DNA from: an uncultured Clostridia bacterium
GTDB lineage: Bacteria > Bacillota > Clostridia > Oscillospirales > Acutalibacteraceae
Direction of reading: 5' to 3'
NCBI GenBank assembly: GCA_904399395.1
Contig: CAJFPJ010000056.1
Coordinates: 91,010 to 155,009, forward strand
Length of the DNA: 64,000 nt
Shown: positions 1 to 8,714 of the stretch, piece after piece
Position numbering within the stretch: position 1 is the stretch's first letter
How the letters are laid out: every line of letters begins with the position of its first letter
The notes under the pieces: model-generated
Seen by the model: the letters and a program-made list of their open reading frames with translations, nothing else
The model's database searches: none
Told to the model about the DNA's origin: nothing
Made by a program: the position numbers and the translations under genes

Positions 1-1
1 G

Positions 2-961
2 AAACAATTCAGGGATTTTTTACTGTTTGCTCTCAGTGCGGGCGGTGGGATAGCAGCCGGAGTATTGGTTTTCCCAGCTGTTTTTTCTCACATCGAGTCT
101 ACAACCCATGGACGGGAAGCTGCGAAAAATGCTACAAATTTGCAGCACCTTATGGAGAGCTGGAAGGAGTATTATAAAATAGTAAACCAATATTTGTTTG
201 GAGGGCAGCTGAAATGGATCGTTCTTGTACTTGCTGCGCTTCTGCTTCTAATGCTGCTTTGTTCTCTTTTGGCCAAAGTGAAGCACAAACGCCGCCCGGA
301 AAAAGCGTTCTATTTTCAGGATGTGCTAAAAAGACACGCTTTGTCGAAAAATCTTCGGTTCCTTATAGCAGTGACAGGGGTATGCATAGCGTATTACTTA
401 GTGGTAATAAATTTGTCCTTATATCGGGATGCAAGGTATATTGCCGGCGTGATTCCGCTTTTGCTGCTGGCTTTTTCTGCTGCATCGGTTTCTGTTTTGC
501 AGTATTTTGTAAAACATCCCAATGGAGTTGTGGTAGGGATCGCTTTGTATTTTGCCGTTTTGTCATACACGGCATATAGAGATCATTCTTTGCTGTATGT
601 GTATCAGGATGATGAGCAGTTAACGGCCATGGAGGCGTATAAGGGGGCGACTGGTGTGATCGTGTTTACTTCTCCGAATGCAGCACAACAGTATAATCTT
701 TGCATTAGGCCGCTGCCGTGTTATATGATGTTGAAGGAGACGTATCAGGTAGATGAGCGGGAACTGGAAAAGTTGGGTTCTGCACTTGAGGGAAAGAAAG
801 ATGAACAGATACTTGTATATGTCCGTAAGGATGCGAAAGATCCCAACATCATGCAGAAGGTTTTGCAAAATGCAGGCTTTCATGGATATAGAATAATTCC
901 CGAACTATCGAGAGGATATACTGCATGCAATGTATATCTGCTGACAAATGAAGTGTCATAA
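2..961 (+). CDS. C-terminal part of a polytopic membrane protein (possible GT39-like glycosyltransferase)
   Basis: The reading frame is open from the window edge, so the true start lies upstream and about 320 codons are visible. It encodes around five hydrophobic segments, the last two around an Arg-Tyr-Ile-Ala-Gly-Val-Ile-Pro stretch, followed by a soluble tail of about 120 residues. An R-Y-x-x-x-x-x-P element between late membrane helices, with a soluble C-terminal domain, is common in lipid-linked-sugar glycosyltransferases of the GT39/PMT type, but the catalytic N-terminal part is outside the window. The family call is therefore inference. The gene ends just before a strong terminator. 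Confidence 0.55.
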   Translation, partial: KQFRDFLLFALSAGGGIAAGVLVFPAVFSHIESTTHGREAAKNATNLQHLMESWKEYYKIVNQYLFGGQLKWIVLVLAALLLLMLLCSLLAKVKHKRRPEKAFYFQDVLKRHALSKNLRFLIAVTGVCIAYYLVVINLSLYRDARYIAGVIPLLLLAFSAASVSVLQYFVKHPNGVVVGIALYFAVLSYTAYRDHSLLYVYQDDEQLTAMEAYKGATGVIVFTSPNAAQQYNLCIRPLPCYMMLKETYQVDERELEKLGSALEGKKDEQILVYVRKDAKDPNIMQKVLQNAGFHGYRIIPELSRGYTACNVYLLTNEVS

Positions 962-963
962 CG

Positions 964-998
964 AAAAAGCACTCCTGTTCATATCAGGAGTGCTTTTT
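964..998 (+). terminator. Rho-independent terminator
   Basis: A perfect 14-bp stem (964-977 with 985-998) and a 7-base loop begin 3 bases after the stop codon of the upstream membrane protein. A-rich and T-rich arms flank the GC core, so it may work in both directions. Confidence 0.9.
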
Positions 999-1151
999 CC
1001 TATAGAAGAATAGAGCAGGCTGGTTTGTCTAAAAATCGCCTGTGGCCTCTTGTATTTATCATGAAAAGCAAGTAAGCTTACCTATAAGAGGATCTTTCTT
1101 AAATATGGGAAAGGCCGAAGATAAAGCGGAACAGCGAAAGGGGCAGTTGAT

Positions 1152-2219
1152 ATGAATAGGGAAAAATTGCTGGCGTATATGGAACAGAAGGGGATAGACG
1201 GCTTTTTTATAGCGAAAAAGGAAAATGTGCGATATATAAGCGGATATACGGGGTGGGATTCCTACCTTCTGATAACAAAAGGGACAAGCTATTTTATAAC
1301 GGATCCACGATATACGGAGCAGGCGGCCATGGAATGCCCGGCATATACAATCTATAATTGGAGAACGCCGGGGTGCACAGTGGTGGATGCGCTGAAGACC
1401 ATAGCGGAAAAGGAAGATCTCAAGACCCTTGCTTTTGAAGGGGATGTGATGAACTATCGGCAGTATTTTGAATGCCGGGAAAAGCTTCGTGCGGAGCTGG
1501 TTCCTGCGGATGGCGTGATCGAAAAGATTCGTTCAGTGAAGACTCCGGAAGAGATCGACTGCCTGCGCATATCCTGCCAGATCGCCTGCAGAGCATATGA
1601 GCGCCTTTTAAAGGAGATTCGGGTGGGTGTAACGGAAAAGGAACTTTCCGCAAAGCTGGTCTGCTATATGACGCAGGAGGGAGCTGATGCTCAGCCTAAT
1701 GGCATCCTTCTGATCTCCGGCCCCAGAACGTCTCTTTTGCACGGAGTGGCTTCCTCAAAGGCCATTGAATACGGCGACTTTGTGCTGATGGATTTCGGCT
1801 GCCAATATAAGGGGTATATTTCCGATATGACGCGCACCGTAGTGGTGGGGAAAGCCAATGCGAAGCAGCGGGAAGTATATGAGCTGGAAAAGCGCATGCT
1901 GGAGGATTCTCTCAAAGTTATGCGTGCGGGTGTGCCTGCCCGGGATGTTTATAAGGCTTCCATCCGTGCTATCGAAGGGACGGAATATATGCAGTATCAT
2001 TATTCCAACGTAGGCCACGGCGTAGGACTTTTTGTTCATGAGCAGCCTTTCACAAGCCCGGTGTCTGATGAAATTTTGGAAGAAAATAATGTGCGGACTA
2101 TTGAGCCGGGCCTCTACATACCGGGCTGGGGCGGTGTGCGCATTGAGGATCAGATCTGTATTACCAAAGACGGCTATGAGAATTTTGTCAGCATTCCCCA
2201 CGAGCTGATGGAACTGTGA
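1152..2219 (+). CDS. Xaa-Pro aminopeptidase/dipeptidase-like M24 metallopeptidase
   Basis: A 355-residue cytoplasmic peptidase predicted to remove the N-terminal residue next to proline. The first 130 residues resemble the creatinase N-terminal domain. The rest is a pita-bread catalytic domain with the dinuclear metal ligands in order: Asp in MDFGCQYKG and in SDMTRT, His in VGHGVGLFVHE, Glu in EPGLYIPG and Glu in VRIEDQ. The length matches the short YpdF/PapA-like members. ATG is preceded by a modest purine-rich stretch (GAAAGGGG). It lies alone between a terminator and the OadB promoter. It is distinct from the methionine aminopeptidase at 17.9 kb. Confidence 0.9.
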   Translation: MNREKLLAYMEQKGIDGFFIAKKENVRYISGYTGWDSYLLITKGTSYFITDPRYTEQAAMECPAYTIYNWRTPGCTVVDALKTIAEKEDLKTLAFEGDVMNYRQYFECREKLRAELVPADGVIEKIRSVKTPEEIDCLRISCQIACRAYERLLKEIRVGVTEKELSAKLVCYMTQEGADAQPNGILLISGPRTSLLHGVASSKAIEYGDFVLMDFGCQYKGYISDMTRTVVVGKANAKQREVYELEKRMLEDSLKVMRAGVPARDVYKASIRAIEGTEYMQYHYSNVGHGVGLFVHEQPFTSPVSDEILEENNVRTIEPGLYIPGWGGVRIEDQICITKDGYENFVSIPHELMEL

Positions 2220-2324
2220 ACCATGGTGTTCATCCCTTGTGTCGTCGTTCTGTGTCAACATAAGCATACTAAAAATAGAAGAGGTAAAAAATTGCAGTTT
2301 CGCAGCTCTGTTGCGTGAACTGTC

Positions 2325-2353
2325 TTGAAATAGGAAAAGCTTTCTTATATAAT
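2325..2353 (+). promoter_or_regulatory. Sigma-A promoter for the oadB-oadG unit
   Basis: TTGAAA (2325-2330), a 17-base spacer and a perfect TATAAT (2348-2353) lie about 150 bases upstream of the chosen OadB start. This gives a leader of roughly 145 bases with no recognised riboswitch. Confidence 0.75.
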
Positions 2354-2503
2354 AGAATATGCTTTTACGGGGAACAGCTTATACGAAGTTCCCTGTGGGC
2401 CGCGCGCTGTTCGCCTGCCCGGGCGCCATGCGAAAATGTAGGTCCCAGTTTTTTACATTGCATAAACGGGCGGCGAGAAAATAGCAAAGGAGCGAAAAAG
2501 CAG

Positions 2504-3646
2504 TTGAACGAATTCAGTTTTCTCATCGACGGAGCGAAGTACATAATCGATAATCCGAAGATGGCGGTTATGTGGCTCATAGGAGGCCTTTTGATCTGGC
2601 TGGCTATCAAAAAGGATTTTGAGCCAGCCCTGCTTCTTCCCATGGGCTTTGGCGCCATTTTGGTGAACTTGCCCCTGCCTGGAGTAGTTGGCGACGAGAG
2701 TGTCACAGGCATTGTCCAGTGGCTCTATCATGTGGGTATTGAGGCTTCCGAGGCTATGCCGCTTTTGCTCTTCGTGGGCATCGGTGCTATGATCGATTTC
2801 GGGCCTCTTCTCTCTAATCCGCGGATGCTTCTTTTCGGCGGCGCGGCTCAGTTCGGTATTTTCTTCACGGTGGTAATGGCAGTGCTTCTGGGCTTCCCGC
2901 TGAAGGATGCCATGAGTGCCGGTGTAATCGGCGCGGCAGACGGCCCCACCTCCATCATGGTGGCTCAGCGGCTTGGAAGCAACTATTTCGGTGCCATCAC
3001 TGTGGCAGCATATTCTTATATGGCTTTGGTGCCGATTATCCAGCCTATAGCTATCAAGCTGGTTACCACCAAGCATGAGCGTCAGATCCGCATGCCGTAT
3101 AACCCCGCCAACGTGAGCAAGACCACCCGGATTCTGTTCCCCATCATTGTGACCATCATCGCGGGCCTCATTGCCCCTGATTCCGTTGCACTGGTAGGTT
3201 TCTTGATGTTCGGCAACCTGATCCGCGAATCCGGCTGCCTGGATAACCTCTCTCAGACGGCCCAGGGACCTCTTGCGAACCTGATCACTATCTTCCTTGG
3301 TATTACAATTTCCTTCCAGATGCGGGCGGAAGCGTTCCTTTCCTGGGGCACGATTCTGATTATGTGCCTTGGTTTGGTGGCTTTTGTTGTGGATACCATC
3401 GGCGGCGTATTGTTTGCTAAGCTTCTGAACCTGTTCCTTCCCAAGGATAAGAAGATCAACCCCATGGTGGGCGGCGCCGGCATTTCTGCGTTCCCCATGT
3501 CCGCCAGAGTCATTCAGAAGATGGCTCTCAAAGAGGACAATCAGAACCACCTGCTCATGCACGCTGTAGGCGCAAACGTGGCAGGTCAGATCGGTTCTGT
3601 GGTTGCAGGCGGCATTATCCTTTCCCTGGCGGGAGTATGGTTCTAA
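2504..3646 (+). CDS. Sodium-pump decarboxylase beta subunit (OadB/MmdB/GcdB family)
   Basis: A 380-residue polytopic membrane protein that in this family couples decarboxylation of a carboxybiotin-bound substrate to Na+ export. The family hallmark GAADGPTSIM, with the essential Asp, and the late motif SAFPMSARVIQKM are both present. I chose TTG at 2504 because AAAGGAG sits 11 bases upstream and the protein then starts at the usual point. The frame stays open to 2315, but that stretch contains the promoter and does not look like protein. A 61-residue gamma-like subunit follows. No carboxyltransferase alpha subunit or biotin carrier is nearby, so the substrate (oxaloacetate, methylmalonyl-CoA or glutaconyl-CoA) cannot be assigned. 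Confidence 0.88.
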   Translation: MNEFSFLIDGAKYIIDNPKMAVMWLIGGLLIWLAIKKDFEPALLLPMGFGAILVNLPLPGVVGDESVTGIVQWLYHVGIEASEAMPLLLFVGIGAMIDFGPLLSNPRMLLFGGAAQFGIFFTVVMAVLLGFPLKDAMSAGVIGAADGPTSIMVAQRLGSNYFGAITVAAYSYMALVPIIQPIAIKLVTTKHERQIRMPYNPANVSKTTRILFPIIVTIIAGLIAPDSVALVGFLMFGNLIRESGCLDNLSQTAQGPLANLITIFLGITISFQMRAEAFLSWGTILIMCLGLVAFVVDTIGGVLFAKLLNLFLPKDKKINPMVGGAGISAFPMSARVIQKMALKEDNQNHLLMHAVGANVAGQIGSVVAGGIILSLAGVWF

Positions 3647-3717
3647 CTAACGGCTGATGAAGGAAACGGTGAAGACGCGCGCTGAAAAGCAGCGTGTCGG
3701 AAAGGATGGTATATAGA

Positions 3718-3903
3718 ATGAATATGATTTCTGTGCTGCTTCCCGCTTTCAGGAGCGTGATGGGTGAAGTGACGCAGCAGGATATTTTCCGTTCCCTGGA
3801 ATTGATGGGGAAGGGTATGCTGGGCATTTTGGTGGTAATGATCCTGATTTTCCTTGTCATCAAGGGCCTTAATGCCGTGTCCGGAAGCAAGAAGAAGGAG
3901 TAA
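3718..3903 (+). CDS. OadG-like small membrane subunit
   Basis: A 61-residue protein with one strong transmembrane helix near residues 34-52, followed by a short Lys-rich tail, matching the layout of OadG gamma subunits that assemble sodium-pump decarboxylases. The start chosen is ATG 3718, with AAAGGA 11 bases upstream; an in-frame GTG at 3694 has no better site. It lies 71 bases after the beta subunit, presumably in the same transcript. Family gamma chains often carry a His-rich or Pro-rich tail for zinc and biotin-domain binding. This one lacks it, so it may be a minimal form. Confidence 0.7.
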   Translation: MNMISVLLPAFRSVMGEVTQQDIFRSLELMGKGMLGILVVMILIFLVIKGLNAVSGSKKKE

Positions 3904-4055
3904 GTCGGTAATTTTTATTATAATGTAAGAGATACGTATAAATGCAGATATAAAGGAGTAACGAGGCTTTGTGGCCCTGCGGCCGGCTGGGAAGCTGTGC
4001 GGCCTAAAGAGCCTGTTGCTCTGAGATTTTAATGGAAGCTGAGGGATAGCAGATA

Positions 4056-5495
4056 ATGGCAGAACAGAAAAAAATGGTGGAAGCCATCACCCCTATGGAG
4101 GAAGACTTCGCCAGGTGGTATACGGATATCGTGAAAAAAGCGGAGTTGATGGATTATACCAGCGTCCGCGGATGCATGGTGATTGAGCCCTATGGCTATG
4201 CCATTTGGGAAAATATTACCCGGATTCTGGATGACCGCTTTAAGGAGTTGGGTCACGAGAATGTCTCCATGCCCATGTTTATCCCTGAAAGCCTTTTGCA
4301 GAAGGAAAAGGATCATGTGGAGGGCTTTGCGCCCGAGGTGGCGTGGGTCACCATGGGCGGCGAAGAAAAGTTGGAGGAGCGCCTCTGTGTGCGCCCAACC
4401 TCTGAAACGCTGTTCTGCGACCATTATGCCAGGGTGATTCACTCTTGGCGCGATCTGCCTAAACTCTATAATCAGTGGTGCAGCGTAGTCCGTTGGGAAA
4501 AAACAACCCGCCCCTTCCTGCGCTCGGTGGAGTTCCATTGGCAAGAGGGCCATACTATGCATGAGACTGCTGAGGAAGCCAAGGCAGAAACGGAGCAAAT
4601 GCTCAATGTATACGCTGATTTCTGCGAGCAGGCCCTGGCGATCCCGGTGATTAAAGGCCGCAAGACCGATAAGGAAAAATTTGCGGGGGCGGAAGCCACC
4701 TATACCATCGAGGCGCTGATGCACGACGGCAAGGCTCTGCAGAGCGGGACGAGCCATTATTTTGGGGATGGATTCGCCAGAGCTTTCAATATCACCTTCC
4801 AGGGGCGCGATAATACGCCTCAGTATCCCCACCAGACTTCTTGGGGAATGAGCACCCGCATCATCGGCGGTATCATCATGACCCATGGGGATAACAGCGG
4901 CCTTGTGTTGCCTCCGGCCGTGGCTCCCATTCAGGTGATTATCCTGCCTATCGCCCAGCATAAGCCCGGTGTTCTGGATAAAGCCTATGAGCTGCGGGAT
5001 CGCCTGAAGAAGGCTGGTATCCGCGTAAAGGTGGATGACAGCGACCAGACTCCCGGCTGGAAGTTCGCCCAGTATGAGATGAAGGGCGTGCCTCTGCGTT
5101 TGGAGATCGGGCCTAAAGACATGGAGAAAGATCAGTGCGTCTTGGTTCGCAGAACAGATCGTGAGAAAGTCTTCACTGCTCTTGAAAATCTGGAAGATGC
5201 TGTCAAAGAGCAACTAAAAATTGTTCGCGATCAAATGTATCAGAAAGCGTTGGAACGCAGGGAAAATATGACGTATGCAGCCGCTTCTCTGGAGGAACTC
5301 AAAGAGATCGCCGATACGAAACCCGGATTTATCAAGGCTATGTGGTGTGGAGACCAGGCCTGCGAGGAGAAACTTAAGGAAGTCGCAGGAGTTTCTTCCC
5401 GTTGCATGCCCTTTGAGCAGGAACATCTGGGCGATACCTGTGTCTGCTGCGGCAAGCCTGCCAAGACTATGGTATATTGGGGCAAGGCATATTGA
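4056..5495 (+). CDS. proS: Prolyl-tRNA synthetase, archaeal/eukaryotic-type
   Basis: A class IIa synthetase of 479 residues that charges tRNA-Pro. It has the compact architecture: catalytic core, anticodon-binding domain, and a C-terminal zinc-like domain with Cys pairs around GDQACEEK and DTCVCCGKP, ending in Tyr. It lacks the large editing insertion of standard bacterial ProRS, which is the type-3 form found in many Clostridia and archaea. Class II signatures are visible as [19 protein letters not shown] and the later [14 protein letters not shown] region. It has its own short leader with an AT-rich stretch (TATAAT at 3919). No T-box specifier or antiterminator sequence was recognised there. 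A terminator follows. Confidence 0.95.
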   Translation: MAEQKKMVEAITPMEEDFARWYTDIVKKAELMDYTSVRGCMVIEPYGYAIWENITRILDDRFKELGHENVSMPMFIPESLLQKEKDHVEGFAPEVAWVTMGGEEKLEERLCVRPTSETLFCDHYARVIHSWRDLPKLYNQWCSVVRWEKTTRPFLRSVEFHWQEGHTMHETAEEAKAETEQMLNVYADFCEQALAIPVIKGRKTDKEKFAGAEATYTIEALMHDGKALQSGTSHYFGDGFARAFNITFQGRDNTPQYPHQTSWGMSTRIIGGIIMTHGDNSGLVLPPAVAPIQVIILPIAQHKPGVLDKAYELRDRLKKAGIRVKVDDSDQTPGWKFAQYEMKGVPLRLEIGPKDMEKDQCVLVRRTDREKVFTALENLEDAVKEQLKIVRDQMYQKALERRENMTYAAASLEELKEIADTKPGFIKAMWCGDQACEEKLKEVAGVSSRCMPFEQEHLGDTCVCCGKPAKTMVYWGKAY

Positions 5496-5513
5496 TCTAA
5501 ATAGGAGTATAAG

Positions 5514-5546
5514 GTGGAAGCGTTTCTAAAAGGGCGCTTCCACTTT
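5514..5546 (+). terminator. Rho-independent terminator after proS
   Basis: A perfect 9-bp GC-rich stem (5514-5522 with 5535-5543), extended by A-T pairs and followed by TTTCTGT, lies 18 bases after the proS stop. Confidence 0.8.
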
Positions 5547-5609
5547 CTGTATTTATTTGATTTTGTGCTCAAAGCTGCCGGAGAAGAGATACATAGGGAA
5601 TGGGAGACG

Positions 5610-5690
5610 ATGGGCGTTGGCGATATGCAAAACGGCAAAGAAAAGTTACCGCAAACTGACCTGAGCTTTTCCGAAATGATGGCTTTGTAG
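5610..5690 (+). other. In-frame N-terminal extension of the MazG-like gene, ending in amber TAG
   Basis: From ATG 5610 (or ATG 5625) the frame runs through SFSEMMAL and meets TAG at 5688-5690, then continues directly in frame into the MazG-like coding region at 5691. From memory, clostridial members of this family begin with an F-x-E-M-x-x-x-Q-x-E-L-x-E-K segment. Here that segment is split exactly at the usual Gln, consistent with CAG changed to TAG. The downstream ATG 5691 has no Shine-Dalgarno sequence. The reading is either a nonsense mutation, an assembly error or amber readthrough. Confidence 0.65.
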
Positions 5691-6044
5691 ATGGAGTTGT
5701 GGGAGAAGAACCGGGAGAAATGGCCTCCTATGGAGCCCGCCTATGGCAAAGAATATTTTCTCTGGATGGTGGAGGAGATAGGGGAGAGCATAGCCGTTTT
5801 GAAGAAGAAAGGCGGGAACGCCGTTATGGAGGATGCGGAAGTCCGGGCGGCGTTTGTGGAAGAGTTCAGCGATGTTCTGATGTATTATATAGATATCCTG
5901 CTTCGCTATGGTGTCACGGCAGAGGAAATATCCCAAGCCTATGTAAACAAGCATGCACGGAATATGGGGCAGGATTTTCAGGAGGAATATCGCAGCCTGT
6001 ATCACACCGTTCCTGCTGGCGATTCAGCCGAAGATGTGATTTAA
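5691..6044 (+). CDS. MazG-like nucleotide pyrophosphohydrolase (N-terminus interrupted)
   Basis: The 117 residues after the amber codon carry the all-alpha NTP pyrophosphatase signature: E-E-I-G-E-S in the first metal-binding helix and E-E-F-S-D-V-L-M-Y in the second. Such enzymes hydrolyse (d)NTPs to monophosphates plus pyrophosphate and clean the nucleotide pool. The metal-binding helices are intact downstream of the stop, so a restart at ATG 5691 could still give a folded but shortened product. No ribosome-binding site precedes that ATG. The gene is single, between proS and the ribosomal superoperon. It is either a pseudogene in the making or read through. Confidence 0.7.
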   Translation: MELWEKNREKWPPMEPAYGKEYFLWMVEEIGESIAVLKKKGGNAVMEDAEVRAAFVEEFSDVLMYYIDILLRYGVTAEEISQAYVNKHARNMGQDFQEEYRSLYHTVPAGDSAEDVI

Positions 6045-6342
6045 AATGGGGAGCGGCGTAGACAAGCTATCCGGGTTCAGGAAACCGAAGCAGACCTGGA
6101 GGGCATATGAGGTTGCTGGCTCTGATCGCCATATCAATTCAAAATGGCAGAATAGTATGGCTGTCTCCTTTTATGAATAAGAGCGTTTTGCTACTATTTT
6201 GCTTTTGGCCCCCGGAGCTGTTATCCTTTCGTTGAGACTAGCGTTTGATGAGAATTTTAGTGAGATTCTATGGTCTATTTTTTTGATGGCAGAATGCATA
6301 AAAAATAAAGAAAAATTTCTGGCAAAAAAGAGAAAATAAATG
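6045..6342 (+). other. Non-coding stretch upstream of the ribosomal promoter
   Basis: About 300 bases with no supported gene. A 43-codon frame starts at 6046 (ATG overlapping the end of the MazG-like gene region) but has no ribosome-binding site and no recognisable protein pattern. The last 80 bases are AT-rich, as expected just upstream of a strong promoter. Confidence 0.4.
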
Positions 6343-6371
6343 TTGCAATTCAAAGGTACCTATGGTATTAT
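6343..6371 (+). promoter_or_regulatory. Promoter of the S10-spc-alpha superoperon
   Basis: TTGCAA (6343-6348), a 17-base spacer and TATTAT (6366-6371), with an extended -10 TGG directly before it, form a good sigma-A promoter. A perfect TATAAT overlaps at 6369-6374, but at a spacing of 20. The transcript would start near 6378 and carry a leader of about 280 bases ahead of rpsJ. Confidence 0.6.
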
Positions 6372-6458
6372 AATTGAGCGTGACTGCGACAGATATGCGT
6401 TGAAGCGGGAGGTTGCGGCTGAGAGATGCCGGTTTTTCCGTGGAGTATGTCCGATTTT

Positions 6459-6576
6459 AAACCGGGCGACAGATATTTTGAGCGTTGGGAATACAGGGTT
6501 GCGTATTCTGCACGTTCAGACGTTTTTTGTGCCTAACACCCGGATTTAACTTGTGAAAAGTCGAATCCGGTTTTTC
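6459..6576 (+). promoter_or_regulatory. Candidate attenuator in the rpsJ leader
   Basis: An intrinsic terminator is present: CCGGATT at 6540-6546 pairs with AATCCGG at 6564-6570, followed by five T. A competing pairing is possible between AAACCGGG at 6459-6466 and CCCGGATT at 6539-6546 (seven of eight bases). That pairing would enclose a stem-loop at 6480-6517 (GAGCGT and GAATAC arms) and would prevent terminator formation. This is the classical layout of an attenuator. The ligand, possibly a ribosomal protein, is unknown, and this is inferred from base pairing only. Confidence 0.45.
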
Positions 6577-6657
6577 AATGTCCGGATGCGAAACACCCGG
6601 GACCGTGTGCGGAAATGAAAAACGTCGCCCGCCAACTACAACAAGGAGGCGATCAAA

Positions 6658-6969
6658 GTGGCAGTCAAAGAAAAAATCAGGATAAGAATCAAAGGGTATG
6701 ATCATCAGTTGGTGGATCAGTCCGCCGAAAAGATCGTAGCAACTGCAAAGCGCACCGGCGCCCGTGTGAGCGGACCTGTGCCGCTGCCCACCGAAAAGCA
6801 GGTTGTCACCATCCTGCGCGCTGTTCATAAGTATAAGGACAGCCGTGAGCAGTTTGAAATGCGGACCCATAAGAGACTTATCGACATCCTGAGACCTTCC
6901 AACAAAACCGTTAAGGCTTTGATGGATCTTGAACTCCCCGCCGGCGTTGAAATCGAGATCAAGCTCTAA
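6658..6969 (+). CDS. rpsJ: Ribosomal protein S10
   Basis: A 103-residue component of the 30S head that in E. coli also acts as NusE in antitermination. The core from [11 protein letters not shown] to the C-terminal [12 protein letters not shown] is typical and full length. GTG is the start, with AAGGAGG nine bases upstream. It opens the superoperon, with no rpsL-rpsG-fusA-tuf block directly upstream. Confidence 0.98.
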   Translation: MAVKEKIRIRIKGYDHQLVDQSAEKIVATAKRTGARVSGPVPLPTEKQVVTILRAVHKYKDSREQFEMRTHKRLIDILRPSNKTVKALMDLELPAGVEIEIKL

Positions 6970-7055
6970 TGCTTCGATGTTGATTTGAACCAACCTGCGG
7001 CCGAGGTCATGTTGGCAAAAGCCAACCAATAACCTGCATAGGAGGTACATGAAAC

Positions 7056-7688
7056 ATGCAAAAAGGTATCATCGGCAAGAAGATCGGCATGACCCAGATC
7101 TTCGATGAGAAGGGCAATGTGGTTCCTGTAACCGTCATTGAAGCCGGCCCCTGCGTGATCGCTCAGAAAAAGACCGTTGAAAATGACGGTTATGCAGCGG
7201 TTCAGATGGGCTATGGCGACTTGAAGGCCAACAAGGTAAACAAGCCCATGAAGGGTCACTTTGACAAAGGCGATGTTGCTCCCAAAAGGACTCTGAAGGA
7301 ATTCCGCCTTGAGAATACCGACGCTTACAATGTGGGCGATTTGGTAAAGGCAGATGTCTTCGCAGCTGGCGACAAGATTGATGTTACCGCTGTCAGCAAA
7401 GGTAAGGGGTACGTCGGCGTGATCAAGCGCTGGAACGCTCACCGGCTGAAGGAAACCCATGGTTCCGGCCCTGTGGCTCGTCATGCTGGTTCCAACGGCG
7501 CTAACTCCGATCCTTCCAGAGTGTTTAAGGGCAAGAAGCTGCCCGGCCATCTGGGAGCCGAGCAGGTCACCGTGCAGAATCTGACGGTGGTCAAAGTGGA
7601 TGCTGAAAACAATCTCATCGCCGTAAAGGGCGCCGTTCCCGGCCCTAAAGGCGGCGTCGTTGTCGTGCGCGACAGCGTCAAGGCGTAA
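7056..7688 (+). CDS. rplC: Ribosomal protein L3
   Basis: A 210-residue 50S protein that nucleates 23S rRNA folding and reaches towards the peptidyl transferase centre. It begins [15 protein letters not shown] and contains the conserved [19 protein letters not shown] loop. It is preceded by AGGAGG. The 86-base gap after rpsJ holds a small perfect hairpin (GTTGGC, AAAA loop, GCCAAC) of unknown role. Confidence 0.98.
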   Translation: MQKGIIGKKIGMTQIFDEKGNVVPVTVIEAGPCVIAQKKTVENDGYAAVQMGYGDLKANKVNKPMKGHFDKGDVAPKRTLKEFRLENTDAYNVGDLVKADVFAAGDKIDVTAVSKGKGYVGVIKRWNAHRLKETHGSGPVARHAGSNGANSDPSRVFKGKKLPGHLGAEQVTVQNLTVVKVDAENNLIAVKGAVPGPKGGVVVVRDSVKA

Positions 7689-7705
7689 GGGAAGGAGGAA
7701 ATAGA

Positions 7706-8329
7706 ATGCCTAAGGTAGCAGTACTTGACATGGCAGGCAAGGAAGTAGGGCAGATCGAACTCAGCGAGGCTGTTTTTGGTGTGGAGCCCAACTCCTCTGT
7801 TATGCTTCATATGGTGAAAAATTATCTGGCCAATCAGCGGCAGGGCACTCAGTCTGCACTGACCCGCGCTGAGGTTTCCGGCGGCGGCAGAAAGCCCTGG
7901 AGGCAGAAGGGAACCGGCCATGCACGGCAGGGTTCTACCCGTGCTCCCCAGTGGACTCACGGCGGCATCGTGTTTGCCCCGAAGCCCCGCGATTACAGAT
8001 ATACCGTAAACAAGAAAGTCCGGCGTCTGGCTATGAAATCGGCTCTCTCCTCTAAGGTGCTCGACAGCGATATGATCGTTCTCGATGCCCTCACCATGGA
8101 GGAATATAAGACCAAGACCATCGTTTCCATGCTGAAGGCTCTTGGCTCTGAGAAGAAGGCCCTGATCGTTCTTCCTAAGGTGGACGAGAAGGTCATTGCT
8201 TCCGCGAGAAATATTCCGGGCGTAAAGACTGCATTGGCCAACACCCTGAACGTATACGACATTCTGAATGCCGATAAGTTTATCGTCGTGAAGGATGCGG
8301 TTGCTCAGATCGAGGAGGTGTATGCATAA
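7706..8329 (+). CDS. rplD: Ribosomal protein L4
   Basis: A 207-residue 50S protein with the extended loop ([19 protein letters not shown]) that lines the exit tunnel, where macrolide-resistance changes occur in other species. In E. coli L4 represses its own S10 operon through the leader. Whether it does so through the unusual leader here is not shown by sequence. Its stop overlaps the rplW start by one base. Confidence 0.98.
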   Translation: MPKVAVLDMAGKEVGQIELSEAVFGVEPNSSVMLHMVKNYLANQRQGTQSALTRAEVSGGGRKPWRQKGTGHARQGSTRAPQWTHGGIVFAPKPRDYRYTVNKKVRRLAMKSALSSKVLDSDMIVLDALTMEEYKTKTIVSMLKALGSEKKALIVLPKVDEKVIASARNIPGVKTALANTLNVYDILNADKFIVVKDAVAQIEEVYA

Positions 8330-8619
8330 TGGCAGCACAGGATATCGTCATCCGCCCCATTATCACTGAGAAAAGCATGAGTGGCATCGCCGCGAAGAAA
8401 TACACCTTTGAGGTTGCCAAGAATGCCACAAAAATTGATATTGCCAGAGCGGTGGAAGAGCTCTTCGGCGTGAAAGTCACAAAAGTGAACACCCTGCATG
8501 TGCGTGGGCATCTGCGCCGCCAGGGCCGTTTCCAGGGATATACTTCTTCCTGGAAAAAGGCTATTGTGACTGTCTCTGAAGACAGCAAGGCCATCGAATT
8601 CTTCGAAGGCATGATGTAA
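8329..8619 (+). CDS. rplW: Ribosomal protein L23
   Basis: A 96-residue 50S protein at the tunnel exit, the docking site for trigger factor and SRP in characterised bacteria. It has the typical [13 protein letters not shown] start and a basic central loop. ATG overlaps the rplD stop (TAATG), suggesting translational coupling. The stop codon is the first base-paired element of a folded RNA region that separates it from rplB. Confidence 0.98.
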   Translation: MAAQDIVIRPIITEKSMSGIAAKKYTFEVAKNATKIDIARAVEELFGVKVTKVNTLHVRGHLRRQGRFQGYTSSWKKAIVTVSEDSKAIEFFEGMM

Positions 8620-8714
8620 GCCGGGCGCAAGCCTGGAAACAGGGTTGGCTTAAGCCGCCCGCTTGATTTGGCGGTAATTCGCCAAAGGCATGGATGGGGA
8701 ATTGGCAGTTCCCC
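8617..8714 (+). promoter_or_regulatory. Structured RNA element between rplW and rplB
   Basis: The 125-base gap holds three consecutive hairpins. The first has an outer TAAGCC/GGCTTA pair (8617-8622, 8647-8652) and an inner CCTG-GAAA-CAGG hairpin with a GNRA tetraloop. The second is a perfect 7-bp stem (8667-8673 with 8680-8686). The third is a 6-bp GGGGAA/TTCCCC stem (8696-8701 with 8709-8714). Most other gaps in the operon are 12-40 bases. None of the three is followed by a T-run, so they are not terminators. An RNA-processing or ribosomal-protein-binding role is inference. Confidence 0.5.

Noticed and set aside
2453..3562. A 369-codon minus-strand frame opposite the OadB gene
   Set aside because: It lies fully under a conserved family gene, has no ribosome-binding site and a His/Arg/Gln-rich composition expected from an antisense frame of a membrane-protein gene.
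3904..4055. T-box or other riboswitch in the proS leader
   Set aside because: Neither the T-box conserved element nor a specifier loop was found, and the GC-rich inverted segments there do not end in a terminator.
6340..6549. 69-codon frame within the rpsJ leader
   Set aside because: It covers the promoter, hairpins and part of the terminator stem. No ribosome-binding site or protein pattern supports it.
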